This document shows positions 1 to 11,912 of a DNA stretch of 64,000 nucleotides, piece after piece (position 1 is the stretch's first letter; each line of letters starts with the position of its first letter). The notes beneath the pieces were generated by a model that ran no database searches, was not told the DNA's origin, and saw nothing but the letters and a program-made list of their open reading frames with translations. Source of the DNA: Neurospora intermedia. Lineage: Eukaryota > Ascomycota > Sordariomycetes > Sordariales > Sordariaceae. The translations under genes were made by a program, and so were the position numbers. Location of the stretch: the NCBI GenBank assembly GCA_037102815.1, contig BTPP01000008.1, positions 496,001 through 560,000 on the forward strand. The letters are read 5' to 3'.

Positions 1-973
1 GGAGAACACCCCGCCTGCTCCCGCAGTTAGTGCCTTCTCCCCCCAGACTATTCCGTCCGAGTTCGCCTATTCCCAGCAGATGCAAAGCCCCCAGGAACAG
101 TACGGCCCGGAGCCACAGTATGGCGAGTATACGCATGTACCAGAAATTCAGCAAAACGGCCAGGACTTTGATCTTGACTCAGCCGCCTTGTACCCCAACG
201 ACGGCTTTGGTCTACATGACATGTCCGATGTCTCTACTCCTCCTCCATTGTCCGAGTCCTCAAGGCAGAACACCCCCAGCACTCGGCTCACATACTCGCC
301 ATCGCCCAGGCCAGACTTTGATCAGAACACCAACTTTGCGCCGCTCATGGTTCCCAACTCCCCAGCCAACTTTTCTTCTTCTACCGGAGGCTTCTCATCC
401 AACCAGGGCATGTCACCCGGCGGATTGTCGGTCAATGACTATTCGTCGTCACAGGGAATGTCACCCGGCGGATTGTCGGTCAACGACTATGGTGCCCAAG
501 TGATGTACTCCCAAGGTCTATCCCTTTCGAGCATCCCTCAGTCCGGCATGTCCCCGACAACACCATCATCCAGCGGCGCTTCACCTAGAGTGTTTGCTTG
601 CGACCAATGCCACCGTGAATTCGACCAAATTCACAAGCTGAAGTGAGCATTTCTATACTATCTTCCTACATATACAGATCACTAACACACCTATAGCCAT
701 CACAAACGCTACCACGAACGCCCACACGAGTGCACCCACCCTGGCTGCACCATGCGGTTCGGCACCAAGACCCATTTGGACCGCCACATCAACGACAAGC
801 ACAAGAAGACTCGCCAGTTCCACTGCACGGTGCCCGAGTGCCCCTGGTCAAGACAGGGTGGCCGCTCGTTCCCCAGGAAGGACAACTGGAGGAGGCACAT
901 GATCAACAAGCACCAAATCACGCCTTTGCAAGAGCCAATCGAGTATAACGATGTGGCCATGGGCGACGCATGA
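1..973 (+). CDS. C2H2 zinc-finger protein, 5' end outside window
   Basis: Reading frame 2 is open from the window edge, so the true start lies upstream. Exons: <1-642 and 697-973; intron 643-696 (donor GTGAGC, acceptor CTATAG) is needed to complete the first finger. The visible N-terminal part is Ser/Pro/Gln-rich and looks disordered. It carries a tandem repeat of about 13-17 residues around QGMSPGGLSVNDY (DNA about 403-490). The C-terminal part holds three or so C2H2-type fingers: CDQC...HHKRYH split by the intron, CTHPGC...HLDRHINDKH, and a longer-spaced CTVPECPW...NWRRHMINKH. The protein ends about 14 residues after the last finger. Such proteins are usually sequence-specific nuclear transcription factors; the target is unknown. 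The fold is sure, the function is not. Confidence 0.85.
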
Positions 974-1376
974 TGATCGGTGGTCTAGTCTACGGGTACT
1001 TGATAGAAGGACGCAGTGTACGATGGGTCTGCTTGGGTGGCATGCTCTTGCTCTTGATGAGCGAGCTGGATTAATGTGCTGAAGTGATAGAAAACGCCAG
1101 GCAAGCGTTTGATAAGGGGCCTTGATGGTCGTTATGAGTGCGCCAAAGAAGATCAGGGGACTGTGATACCCACCTTTGTTCGGGCATTGTATGCCTTTTT
1201 TTTTTTTCTTTTCTACCAGCATTTTGGATGATGATGATGAATGGTCTGGACATTAGATCTTGAGAAGTACAGACTTGCCTTTTTTTTTTTTGTTTCTTTT
1301 TCATTGTGGAAAGCGAAAAACGCCAATTATAGTATATAATGCATCTATATGGAGCGCGTGGCTTTAGCGTTTGTCT
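974..1376. other. 3' flank of the zinc-finger gene
   Basis: No gene seen. Contains two short T-runs (about 1197-1208 and 1280-1291), and is probably 3' UTR and downstream sequence of the zinc-finger gene. Confidence 0.5.
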
Positions 1377-1802
1377 TTAATACGTTACCAAAAGCCATTG
1401 GGCATCATCTATAATCAATATAGCCATGGACTTTGGTCTTCTCAACTGGAGATCTGTATCTCTTGAACTTCCTTTCTTCATTCGTGAATGCCACTCTGCG
1501 ATCCACTGAAACCAAACCCTTGGCTCGTAGCCTGTGAATCTATACGGCTCACGGGGGTTCGTCGCTTCCTCGGGGGTATCAAACTTTGCTGGAGGAGGAA
1601 TCCCTGGACTCAAACCCTCTTTTACTGATGGCTGAGAATCACTTCTGGCTGGAAGAGAGACTCTGCCATGCCACTCTCGCAGAATCTTGGCATCAGAGAT
1701 TTTCCACCTCCTGCCTCTTGCGAAAAAGTGTCTTCGCAGTGCTCCCAGGCCAGGCACCCAGCCGCTGCTGGCCATGCTCTTCCTTCTTCTCATCACAATC
1801 AT
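1377..1802 (-). CDS. possible small protein of 141 codons (unrecognised)
   Basis: An uninterrupted ORF begins 31 bp downstream of the rrp40 stop, on the same strand. The predicted product is basic at the N-terminus (MIVMRRRKSMASS) and has a W/Y/R-rich core (EPYRFTGYEPRVWFQWIAEW), so it looks more protein-like than most chance ORFs here. I do not recognise the family. It could equally be the 3' UTR of rrp40, because no separate promoter space is visible. Transcript or proteomic evidence would be needed to accept it. Confidence 0.22.
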   Translation of the reverse strand: MIVMRRRKSMASSGWVPGLGALRRHFFARGRRWKISDAKILREWHGRVSLPARSDSQPSVKEGLSPGIPPPAKFDTPEEATNPREPYRFTGYEPRVWFQWIAEWHSRMKKGSSRDTDLQLRRPKSMAILIIDDAQWLLVTY

Positions 1803-1833
1803 TGTTCCCTTTAACCCAATTCACCTTGATTCC

Positions 1834-2725
1834 TCAACGCATCTCCCTAACCAACTTCTTCACCAACTTCCTCTGCGCCTCCACCCCCAGTCCCTTCTCA
1901 TCCGTCTCCCTCAACGCCCTTCCCACCACCACCACCGTCTTGACACTCTCACTACCCACCCACACCTTCCCGTTCCTCCCCACCGCCGTCTCAAACGCCA
2001 ACCCTTCCTCGCCCAGCGCCTCCAGAACCTCCACTTTCCCTTCCTCCCTACTTTTCGCCATCAGCAACCTCCTCGCAAACCCAAGACTGACATCAAACAC
2101 CATGCCGTCCTTCAAGGGGCCCAGCCCGTCCGCTTTGCCGGTCGAAGAGTTGACGCATTCCAGCTCTGGGTCCATGTGCCGGTTGGCCAGAGACACACGG
2201 GCATAGACCAGCTCGCCAGACGCCAGTTGGGGACGGGTCTTCTTGGTGGCTGACTCGAAGGCGAGGTGCGGGAGTGTGGCGTTGGGGGTATAGGGCGAGA
2301 GGGAGACGTAGTAGAAGTCGGTGGCGGAGCGGGCGATTTGACCGATGATGAGGTCGCCTTGGGAGGGTATGTACTATATTTTTTTTGACAAAAGTTAGCT
2401 TAAGGTGGAAAGGGATGGAAGTAAAGGAAGGAAGGGAGGAGAAGAGGGAGGAAGGAAGGAGTAGGGGAGTGAGAGGGAAGAAGAGATATATGTGGTGGTG
2501 GTGGTGGTGGTGGTGAAAACGTACGCGACCGCCATTGTATTCTATCCACATGGAAGTTTTGCGATGGTCGACTACTAGCTGGCCGGCTACCGTGGGGACG
2601 ATTTCGCTAGGAGGGATGTGTCGCAACCCGGGACCGAGACGGAGAGGGTTCTTCTTGTGGGTGGGAATGAGGGAAGGGTCGATGGTCTCGCCCGGGAGGA
2701 CGACGAGGGGCGATTCTGTTGACAT
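1834..2725 (-). CDS. rrp40: exosome complex RNA-binding cap subunit Rrp40
   Basis: Cap subunit of the RNA exosome (EXOSC3 family), which binds RNA substrates and feeds them to the Rrp44/Rrp6 nucleases in nucleus and cytoplasm. Exon 1 is 2725-2525 and exon 2 is 2373-1834, with intron 2374-2524 (donor GTACGT, branch GCTAAC, acceptor TATAG); the product is 246 aa, normal for the family. N-terminal motif VVLPGETID, then LRLGPGLR, is the Rrp40/Rrp4 start signature. Exon 2 opens with YIPSQGDLIIGQI, the S1-domain start. The C-terminal half resembles the KH-type region with GRNGKVWVGS. The intron contains a long run of CCACCA repeats (2492-2515). The gene is divergent from ssz1 with 664 bp between start codons. 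Identity is well supported by motifs. Confidence 0.92.
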
Positions 2726-3389
2726 GGTGATGCTGTAAATCTTGTGGTGTGTTGTATCGGGAGTGGTGGGTTGTTTGGTTTGGAATTCGAGGTTCGATTT
2801 GCGGAAAGCTGTATGAACAAGGTACCTGTGCTGTCGCGGTTCTGTAGTAGTGTAAGTTTACTTTGGGAAAGTTCCATGCGAAGGCGAGGCCAGCCCCAAG
2901 CCTTGAATGGTGGGGCAGCTGGCTGGGCTAGTTTGGGGAGTACAAGAAGGGTACTTGAAGAGCTGTCTTGAGAATCGACCTTGATAGTTCATACCACATA
3001 TTGAAGACACTTGGTCAGCAACTGTAGTATATTTACGAGATATGGACGTCGACACACCAGTACTTGAACCAGATCCGACTCCAAACCTTGTCGACGACAG
3101 CATATGTAAACAAACAGTGAGTATACCAATGGTGCCCATCACAAGTGACGATGTGGGGCCAGCAAGCATCCCGTATCGATTAGCGTCCGCCTTCCAAAAA
3201 TTTCTGAGCCCCCACACGCTGGACGACATTACCGTCCGTCGTTCGTGGTCTGGTTCCTGTCCTGCCTTGTCGATAGCAGTGCTGCTTTTTCGTTGACTTT
3301 TGCGCTTTCTTCCCTTCCTACCTCCATCCTCTAGCTCTGTCTGTTTGATTCTTTCCGCTTCAACCCACACCCTCACACCCCCCGCAAAA
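2726..3389. other. divergent promoter region rrp40 / ssz1, with a small ORF
   Basis: Shared upstream region of two genes needed for RNA decay and translation. It contains an 84-codon plus-strand ORF (3042-3296; starts MDVDTPVLEPDPTPNLVDD) and a long antisense open frame over the same DNA. Neither is recognised. A pyrimidine-rich stretch at 3297-3380 directly precedes the ssz1 ATG and is a plausible transcription start zone. The ORF could be a uORF or part of an unannotated gene. Confidence 0.4.
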
Positions 3390-5166
3390 ATGAGCGACTC
3401 CAAGGTCAGCGTTGCGCCCAGCGAGCGCACCGTCATCGGTATCACCTTTGGCAACTCCAACAGCTCCATCGCCTGCACTGTCGACGATAAGGCTGAGGTT
3501 ATCGCCAACGAGGATGGCGGTACGTGCCATACCCTTTCCTTTCCCCATGCGACCGCTCCTAACAAAGTCTCGTCGTACAGACCGCCAGATCCCCACCATC
3601 CTGTCCTACGTTGACGGCGACGAGTACTACGGCCAGCAGGCCAAGAACTTCCTCGTCAGGAACCCCAAGAACACCGTCGCCTACTTCAAGGACTTCCTCG
3701 GCAAGGACTTCGCGGCCGTCGACCCTACCCACAACCACGCCTCTGCCCACCCTGAGGATGCCGATGGCACCGTTGCCTTTACCGTCCAGGAGAAGGAGGA
3801 GGGCGAGGCTTCCAAGCTCTCTGTCTCCGAGGTCTCTACCCGCTACCTTCGCCGCCTGATCGAAGCCGCCTCCGAGTACCTTGGCAAGAAGGTCACCTCC
3901 GCCGTCATGACCGTCCCCACCAACTTCTCCGACAAGCAGAAGGAGGCCCTTCTCGCTGCTGCCGCCGCCGCCAACCTCGAGGTTCTCCAGCTCATCAACG
4001 AGCCCGTTGCCGCTGCTCTCGCCTACGATGCCCGCGCCGAGACCGAGGTCCAGGACAAGATCGTTGTTGTTGCTGACCTTGGTGGCACCCGCTCCGATGT
4101 TGCCGTTGTCGCCAGCCGCAGCGGCATGTACACCATCCTCGCCACCGTCCACGACTACGACTTCCACGGCACTGCCCTCGACAAGGTTCTCATTGACCAC
4201 TTCTCCAAGGAGTTCATCAAGAAGCACCAGGTCGACCCCCGCGAGAACGCCCGCTCCCTCGCCAAGCTCAAGGCTGAAGCCGAGTCCACCAAGAAGGCCC
4301 TCAGCTTGAGCACCAACGCCAGCTTCAGCGTCGAGTCCCTCGCCAACGGCATCGACTTCACCAGCTCCATCAACCGCCTCCGCTACGAGACCATTGCTCG
4401 CTCCGTCTTCGAGGGCTTCACCCGTCTCGTCGATTCCGCCGTCAAGAAGGCTGGCCTCGATGCTCTCGACATTGACGAGGTCATCCTCTCTGGCGGTACC
4501 TCGCACACTCCCCGCATCGCCGCCAACCTCGGCTACCTCTTCCCCCAGACCACCAAGATCCTCGCCCCCTCCACCACGCCCGCCGCCATCAACCCCTCCG
4601 AGCTTAACGCCCGCGGTGCCGCTCTTCAGGCCAGTTTGATCCAGGAGTACGAGGCCGAGGACATCGACCAGTCCACCCACGCCGCCGTCACCACCGTCCC
4701 TCACGTCACTAACGCTATTGGTGTCATCTCCCTCAACGAGGCCGGTGAGGAGGTCTTCGTCCCCGTCATCGCCCCCGAGACCGCCGTCCCCGCCAGGAGG
4801 ACAATCCACGTTGCCGCCCCCAAGGATGGCGGCGATGTTCTCGTCAAGATTGCCGAGGGCAACACCCACATCAAGGTCACCAAGCCCGAACCCAAGGTCA
4901 AGGACGAGTCCAAGGCCGCCAAGGTCGAGGACGCCGATGAGGAGGGTGACGACTCTGACTTCTCTGATGACGAGGAGGAGGAGGAGGAGGAGAAGCGCGA
5001 GAAGGTATGGAAGATCGGCTCCACCCTTGCCGAGGCCGCCGTCCGCGGTGTCAAGAAGGGCGGCAAGGTCGAGGTCACCATCCTCGTTGATGCTAACCTC
5101 TCGGTCACCGTAACGACGAGGGAGGTTGGTGCCAAGACTGGTGTCCGTGGTACTTTGAGCGCTTAA
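3390..5166 (+). CDS. ssz1: Hsp70-like ribosome-associated chaperone Ssz1
   Basis: Atypical Hsp70 that pairs with the J-protein zuotin to form the ribosome-associated complex, which stimulates Ssb-type Hsp70s on nascent chains. Exon 1 is 3390-3519 and exon 2 is 3581-5166; intron 3520-3580 has donor GTACGT and branch CTAAC. Product 571 aa. The start MSDSKVSVAPSERTVIGITF leads into the actin-like ATPase motif GNSNSSIAC, where the canonical DLGTTYS loop is altered, as in Ssz1. Further Hsp70 landmarks are INEPVAAALAYD, VVADLGGTRSDVAVV and VILSGGTSHTPRI. The C-terminal part is short, lacks a full substrate-binding domain, and has an acidic run (DDEEEEEEEK, near residue 520). Extreme C/G-ending codon bias suggests high expression and creates long antisense open frames. 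Confidence 0.93.
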
Positions 5167-6428
5167 GCCAATGAGATTTAATTAGAATACAGTGGAGACT
5201 TTTTCTTGTAAAAGGGTTGAAGTGATGATGAAAGTTATTATACCTGTGTGTGTGTGGGGAGGGGAGAGAGCACCTTGGCATTGTGTGGTGGGATAACAGG
5301 ATTTTTTTTTGGTGTGTGCAAAAAGGAACCCAATTACTGGTATTTACTGGGCAACTTAAAATAGAGGCGAAATGATGAATTTGATGACCCTATTAGACAA
5401 TACATACAGGAAGCGAAGCAAGCAAGGGATGGTTTTCAGAACTTGAAGCTAATCTATGAATGCGACTTTGTGATGCTGAGCTGGACTAGAGGGACGTCTT
5501 TTACAGTTTCATACATACCCAGTTGGGAAGACGGGCAACGCTGACATATTCCACATCATTTTCTGTCAAAGGCGTATATATAGACAAGTGCTTGTTGGCA
5601 TGTGTGATATCAATATCTCTCTCCTGCTACATAGCTAAGTAGATGCTTAAATAAAAACAAGGGTAAATCTCACAATGGGTATATCCTCCAACAGTTCGCA
5701 CATCCTAAGTCGTCGATTTTCAATTTAGTTTTTTTCTGCCCCCCTAGATAGATACCCAAATATCCAAATCCTCCTCCACCAACTTCCCTTTCTCCTCCTT
5801 CTCGATTTATATATTTCCCTCAGTCCCTTGGTCCCCAACCCCTTCCCGCCTGTCTTTCGTTGTCCTCCTTTTTTCCAGCCCCCTAGCTTTCCACCTAAGT
5901 AACGTTTGTAGATCCTCCTCCCAACGGACAAAGAAAGAGATGATGGGTCGGAGAATGCTTCCCATGTGGCCATACATGAAAATATATATATAAATAAAAG
6001 GGGGGGTATAGAAAATCGTCAACTTCGTAGCAAGGAAATAAGTAATGTAAATAAATGATGGTATGGGAAAGATGGTTCACTACTACTGGTAAAGGAAGAT
6101 GATGGGTACTATGTATGATGTGGACGTCTTGCGCTCCGTGTGATGTTATGTAGAATGCTGAATGCTGCTGAGAGATGATGATGATGATGATGATGATAAA
6201 TGGGACATATGAGAGAGTTGAGAGTGATGCTGAATGATTTTCTGACAGTCTGCCGCTTGATGGATGGTTGGTTGGTTTGGCGGTGGTAGTTTTGTATTGA
6301 TAAGGGTAATCGTTGTAAATTGTAAGCAAGCTTGTCGAATCGTAGGGGTATCGTAATTGGTACGTATGTGTTAAGTATAATGATGAGATGAAAAAGAAAG
6401 GGGGGAGAGGAGATTGTCCGTTTAAGCA
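5167..6428. other. intergenic region between ssz1 and the RBR ligase gene (convergent 3' ends)
   Basis: About 1.26 kb without a credible gene, holding the 3' UTRs of two convergent genes. It contains T-runs, pyrimidine-rich stretches around 5755-5880 and a GAT microsatellite at 6174-6196. The ORFs present are translations of these simple repeats. Confidence 0.6.
6174..6196 (+). repeat. GAT trinucleotide microsatellite
   Basis: About eight units of GAT in the 3' flank of the RBR ligase gene. Confidence 0.8.
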
Positions 6429-8926
6429 TCACCGCGTAGTACGTGGTGATACCGGCGGTGATGCTTCCCCCGGAGCCGCCAGTCGGGTCCGCGACCTGTA
6501 CCTGCGAAGCTCAGCTTCGAACCGAGCTTGTGTCGGGGTCACCACCGGCGTCACCGTCTTGGGTGTTGAGGGTAAATCGATCTCGGTGGTCTTAATGATG
6601 TCGTTGTTGTCGTTGTTGTTGCTGAGAGGCCACCCATCCTCCTTCATTTCGGCTTCAGCCTTGGGTCGTGCGAGCTCAATGACTTCTTGCTCTTGCAGAT
6701 GAGCGGCAGCTGTCGTCTCCTCTTCTTCGCTCTCAGTTTCCGTGTCGCTCTCAGTCGCAGTCGCAGCAGGCCACTGCGGCACAGCCATGGAAGCGTACCG
6801 CATCCCAGTCTTCTTCTCCTGCTCTATCCTCAAAATCTCCACGCTAACCAGCCATCTCTTCTGCAGTTTGACCTTCCTGTGGGCAAATGTGCGGGAGACG
6901 GCGTCTGCCTCATTGGCGAACTCGACGGCGAGGTCCTCGAGTTCTTCGGATTTCTTGTGGAGAAGGGCATCCATCTCGTCTTCGTGGCGGTCGAGTAGCT
7001 GCTCCATCTTTTTGCCTTGCTTCTCGCGAAGCACGTTGATCTGGGCTTGGTGCCGTCTCTCCATGCCGTCGCGGATGCGGTATTGCTCGCTGAGCTGGTC
7101 GAGGTGTTTTTGGGTGACCTCCCTGGAAGGCATCTTCGAGTCCTGTAGGGCTTGGTCCTTCTCGCTTACTTCCTCAACTTGCGAAAGAGTCTTGCAGTAG
7201 GCTTCCATGTGCTTGAGCTGTAGCTTGATGCTCCGTTCCGAAGCGTCCAGCGACGAGCGAAGTTCCATCTCGGCCTCGATCTGCCGGTCCTCGAGGTGCT
7301 GCTCGGTTTTCGCATGGCGCTCCTTCATTTTCTCTGTGAGCTCCGCGTACTTCTCCAGTAGCGCCTTCTTCTTCTCTGACTGCCTTGTGCGCATGTCTTT
7401 GCGCATTCTAGCCTCGTATGCCAAAACCCTGGACATCTCATGGTTTTGCCGTTCCCTTAGCGCCTGGAACTCTACACTTTCTCGCGTCCTCCGTTCCGCT
7501 GCTTGTTGCGCCCGTCCCTCCGCCGCAGCCGCCTCTTCTTGCTCCAGCTTCTTCAGTTCTAGCTCCGCGAGGCGCGTCTCTTCCTCCCTCCTGCGCCGCT
7601 CGAGCTCCTCCTCGCCGTTGCAAAAGTTGGGACATCCGACAACAGGATCCCATACGGCACCGCAAATGTAGCAGAACTGCGCCTTGCACCGGCACGTCAT
7701 GTGCGTGCACCCCTGCGTGAGCTCAACCAGGTTGCGGCACTTGTAGCATCTACGCCACCCGGATTTCTCGCCCATCTTTAGCACCGTCTCCAGCTCAATG
7801 TCCTCGGGGCAATCCTGCCCGAGCCGATGGGCGCTGCGCTTGCAAATTAGACAGACGCGCATCTTGCACGTCTTGCACATGGTCTCGAAGGGGTGCTTGG
7901 GGTCGAGCTTGGCTCTAGGCGGGATAAACTCGCCGCAGGCCGGGTTTGGGCAGAAGATGCGGGATTCCCAGGGCGTGCTGTATTGGAGGACGGCCTTGAG
8001 GAAGGCCTGCTGCTCCTCGCGGGTGAGGATCGTCTTGATGATGGAGCTGGGAATGGGCTGGGTGCAGCAGCGGGGAGGCATCTTGGACTCGTCGGTGGTG
8101 GATTGGTTGATCATGACGGCCAGACAGTTCTGGCAGTAGGTGTGGCCGCATGGTAGCGTCTGGAGGAGGTGGTTCTCTTGGGCAAATTCCTCGCGGCAGC
8201 ATATGCAGATCCTAGGAAACGGTAGAACTCGTTAGATGCCTCGTTCCAACATGGATCATGATGCCCAGAGGATCTGGGTGCGTAGGGCTAATGGTCCAGT
8301 AAAGTCACTTACACGATTGATAACGCCGGATACGTTTTCCTCCTCTTCAACCTGCCTGTGAGGCCGCGCCGGAGCTCCCTGACGCCCTTGAAGTGCCCAA
8401 AGCCAAAGATATTGTGCGACGGCCGCCTTGTGGGCGCTGCTGGGTTGGAAAACTTTGGTTGGTGAAGCGCGGGTTTCAGCTGCGTCAAATACTTCTCATA
8501 CTGGGAAAAGTTGACGGTGTTGGACCTCTTCCTGCTCGTGGATTGTGTGAGAGTTGCCGGCATTGCTGCTGACGAGTTTGAAACCATATCATTATCGGTG
8601 CCTGTGGCCGTTTCGGTGCCGGTGGTACTGTCGTTCGAGCATATCGTGTTGGAGCGCTGGTGGGCAGCGAGAGTGCTGCTTCTCGCTGATGTGGCGTTCA
8701 AGGCAGTGGGATTTCCCAGGCTGTCAGTGAGGTTCGAGACATCGATCCCTAGACTCGAAGCCTTTGCCGTCAAGCTCTCCTCGATCTCGGCCTCAGTGGC
8801 GGTGGCATCTTCATTCGTTATCCCGAAAACCTCACGGAGGTACTCGGACTCGTCTAGTTTGGGTGGGTTGGCGACGGTGCCGACCAGATGGGCCGACGAC
8901 AACGATACCGAGGTTATTTCAGCCAT
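6429..8926 (-). CDS. RBR (RING-IBR-RING) E3 ubiquitin ligase
   Basis: Transfers ubiquitin from an E2 through a thioester on its own RING2 cysteine. Exon 1 is 8926-8313 and exon 2 is 8211-6429; intron 8212-8312 (donor GTAAGT, acceptor CCTAG) joins SIV to ICICC in frame. Product 798 aa. RING1 is at about 206-262 (CICCREEF, LPCGHTYCQNC). The IBR is at about 290-342 (FCPNPACGEF, CKTCKMRVCLICK). RING2 is at about 360-402 (RRCYKCRNLVELTQGCTHMTC), with Cys373 in GCTHM matching the catalytic cysteine of HHARI/parkin-type enzymes. After this come about 300 residues of charged coiled coil and an acidic, Thr-rich tail. The first 200 residues are Ser/Thr-rich. Substrates are unknown. Confidence 0.9.
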
Positions 8927-11847
8927 ATTCCTTCACGAATCACTTGACAATTGTCCATCTACTTCCGCCCCTGTTGTCACAGCAGATATCTGGGGTAACA
9001 GCGAATGAGTACCAAGACAGTCGAAAGGCATATGGCGGCGGCAGAGAGAGAAGACTGGAGTGGGAGCTATGTAAACTGGGAGTTTTGGGAATTGGATGAA
9101 ATATGTATTAAAGATGCGGTCCAATCTACCAGAAGAGGAATTCCCATGACGCAAAACTATGGGCAGGGTGGGGTTCATGCATCCGGAGGAGTTTAGGTCG
9201 TTGTAGTGTCAGTTGAATGTCGATCCAAAGGGCTGGCTGGATGTCCAGGGCTTTGGGGCCGCCGTCGTTACGTGAGCTGACTGATTAGGCCAAATCAACA
9301 GCGCTATCACTCGGCTACCAATATGTGAGGTGTTCACTAATGTACGGCGTTCTGAATAACCAGGGCTGAGAGTGGTTGCCGAAAAATGCCCGGAGCCCTG
9401 GGGGGTGGTGAGATCTAGTGTAGCGTGTTGGTAAGGGAAGGCAAGGGACGATGAAAAGAGTAAGATGACGGGAGGAGTAAGCTCGGATGAAGTTGGGAGA
9501 TGTGGTGGAGGGGTTCAAGGGGGGAGGGAGATGGAGGAGGGAGAGAGATGGAGTGTTTGGTCGGCGGCAACGGAGAGCAAGAGATTTGAGATGGAGGGAT
9601 CACACGAAAAGCCGCAGAAAGATCGCCAGCTAAAGCAAGTGATGTGCAGTAGACCAGACGAGGGTTGCAGTTTGGCGCCCAAATATACATCACCAGTTAT
9701 AACAGTACATACATTATTGCATTGCCCGTACATTACATATCAAGGCCCGACTTGCATTCTGCACGCATCAAGGTCACTAGACCATCACTGCTTGTGCCAA
9801 TAGCTATGAGCAGGTTGCCGCTATCTCCAGCTGTCTAGATTCATAGATATCAGGATGGAAAGAAACACATTGTCTAGGTATCATGCCCATCAAGAGAAGG
9901 GATGTTACACTTGGTGATGGGGTCCTCAGTGCCGTTGTTGATGTTGGGGAGGGAACAACGCGGGGACAGTGGACGCCGCACAGTTGGTGCGTTTAACGTT
10001 ACTTACCTAGGTAGCTGGCGCTGGCTGGCCAAGAAACGGGCAAGGGTGTACCTCTAGCCCCAGGTATGTGATGCGCCTGGGCTGCGTGAATCCCCGGGCC
10101 CCGAAGGGTGGGAGCCAGTGACTGCCTCGGGCAACTGGGTGGGGGCCCTGGGGTTGGTAGCCCGGTCGGTAGGTACGAATCAGGCAAGTAACAAATCCAA
10201 CAACTTGAACGCCTGACTGGCAGCAGGGGAGACCAAGATGGGAACTGTACTATTACAAGGTCGAGGTCGAGGTCGAGGAACTCAAGTCCGCCTCTCTGTG
10301 TTCGTATGACTACATATAGTAGAAAGACAGCAACGCCAAAAGAGCCTCAGCCCAACGACACGAGTTTCCCACCGCACAAGCAACCAAAAAGGGAACAGAT
10401 TCGGGACCGAACACCAACTTCGATTGGTCTTTGATGATGGAAGAAATGCCCCGTCAAAAGCTGGCTGATTCCGAAAAACTTGATCTTGTGCCCGCAGCTT
10501 CTTGGAAGAAGAGCCACTGAGCTAGCCAAGTGGGCAAAAAAAAAAAAAAAGGCCCTTTGAAGACCGACTTTCCAAACAAGAGGTGAAGGAAACGGTGGCA
10601 TCTTGAAATATCAAACCCTTTCACGCAAATCTGCGAGGTGGAGGTTGTTGAGGCTTTCTTGGCAACTACGGCCATTTGAAGTGCTATCGTCATCATTGTC
10701 AACATCCGACCAGGACCGCTGTCAATGTCTTAGGTTGCCTTTTCCCCATTCTCCGTAGCGCCAGGTACCAGTATCTTATACCCGTACATCTTCCGGCCTT
10801 CAATCTTGCCATTTTAGCTTCCTGCGCTTTCATCCAGCGGAGGTCGTTGTCGCCGTCACGGCCGGGGAAGGATAGTCACGATAGTGTAGGCCCACTACCT
10901 ATCCTACCTAGTCTAAGTAATTGAGATCGATTTTGATCCAACATCACACCCTTCATCGTCCGCTCGCACCGAATTTCGTCCGTCGCACCATCGTCGACGC
11001 CCGTCATCTCGCATCTCCACCCTCAAGGGCTATCAGCCCCACCGGTCCCTCATCACACGACAGCGCGCGCGCTCGCACGACAGACGATGGCGGTTTCGAC
11101 TTTCGAACGCGACTCAAGTAGCGGCTCATCCCACTTTGGTGAGAGTCTTGTGATGGAATCATAGGATAGGTAGGTATTACATACATGGTCACACTAAGTG
11201 GGTTTCTTCTATGCTATAGTAGTGTAGATATGGAGGACCAAAGTCTCAGCGAGTCCTTTTCTGCTTTTTCACCTCAACACCGACCACAAGGTGAATATGA
11301 GCCATCATTTTTTTTTTCACCTTCGCGGGATCCTCGCCGGCCTCACCGTCGGTATTGTTCTTCTTTTCCCTTGCTCACTTACTTGTAGTACGTGTGTGAA
11401 GTAGGGCTTCAACCCCAGGGCAGGACTGTATACTGTACGAGCTGTGGCAGCCAACCAGCCAGCCAGTTCGTAATCGTAGAAATCACCACTAACAACAACG
11501 ACCGCCAACAGAAATAACTGATTATGATATGACCCCTCCCTTTTCCCTTTTACTAACAGATTGGTAACACAACCAAGACTAAGGACAGACAAGAATTCCA
11601 AATTTCCCTTTTTTTGAAAGCTTTTCCGCTTTGGTTAGTGCAGTAGACCAACAACAAGCACTACACTAGTGTAATGTAGTAAGCAACAGCTAGCTGAAAG
11701 GCAGACAGCCAACTTTCGGTCTAGTGTACTTTGATGGAGAGGACATGCAGCTTTCTTACATATATTGTTGTTGTTGCTGAAGATCATCCATTCACCCCAA
11801 TTTGTCCAGCCAAAACGAGCGGCTGCATCCGTCTTTCCGGCCTCTGT

Positions 11848-11849
<2 letters not shown>

Positions 11850-11912
<63 letters not shown>
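11850..11912 (+). repeat. poly(T) tract of 63 T
   Basis: Uninterrupted homopolymer in the intergenic region. It would read as poly(A) on the minus strand. Length may be affected by sequencing or slippage. Confidence 0.9.

Noticed and set aside
2858-3565. 235-codon minus-strand ORF between rrp40 and ssz1
   Set aside because: Overlaps ssz1 exon 1 in antisense and has no motif. A short hydrophobic stretch (SSLVMGTIGILTVCLHML) was tempting but is unsupported.
3559-4869. 436-codon minus-strand ORF antisense to ssz1
   Set aside because: Gly/Asp/Val-rich translation of the opposite strand of a strongly C/G-biased gene; no motifs. Codon bias removes stops from this antisense frame.
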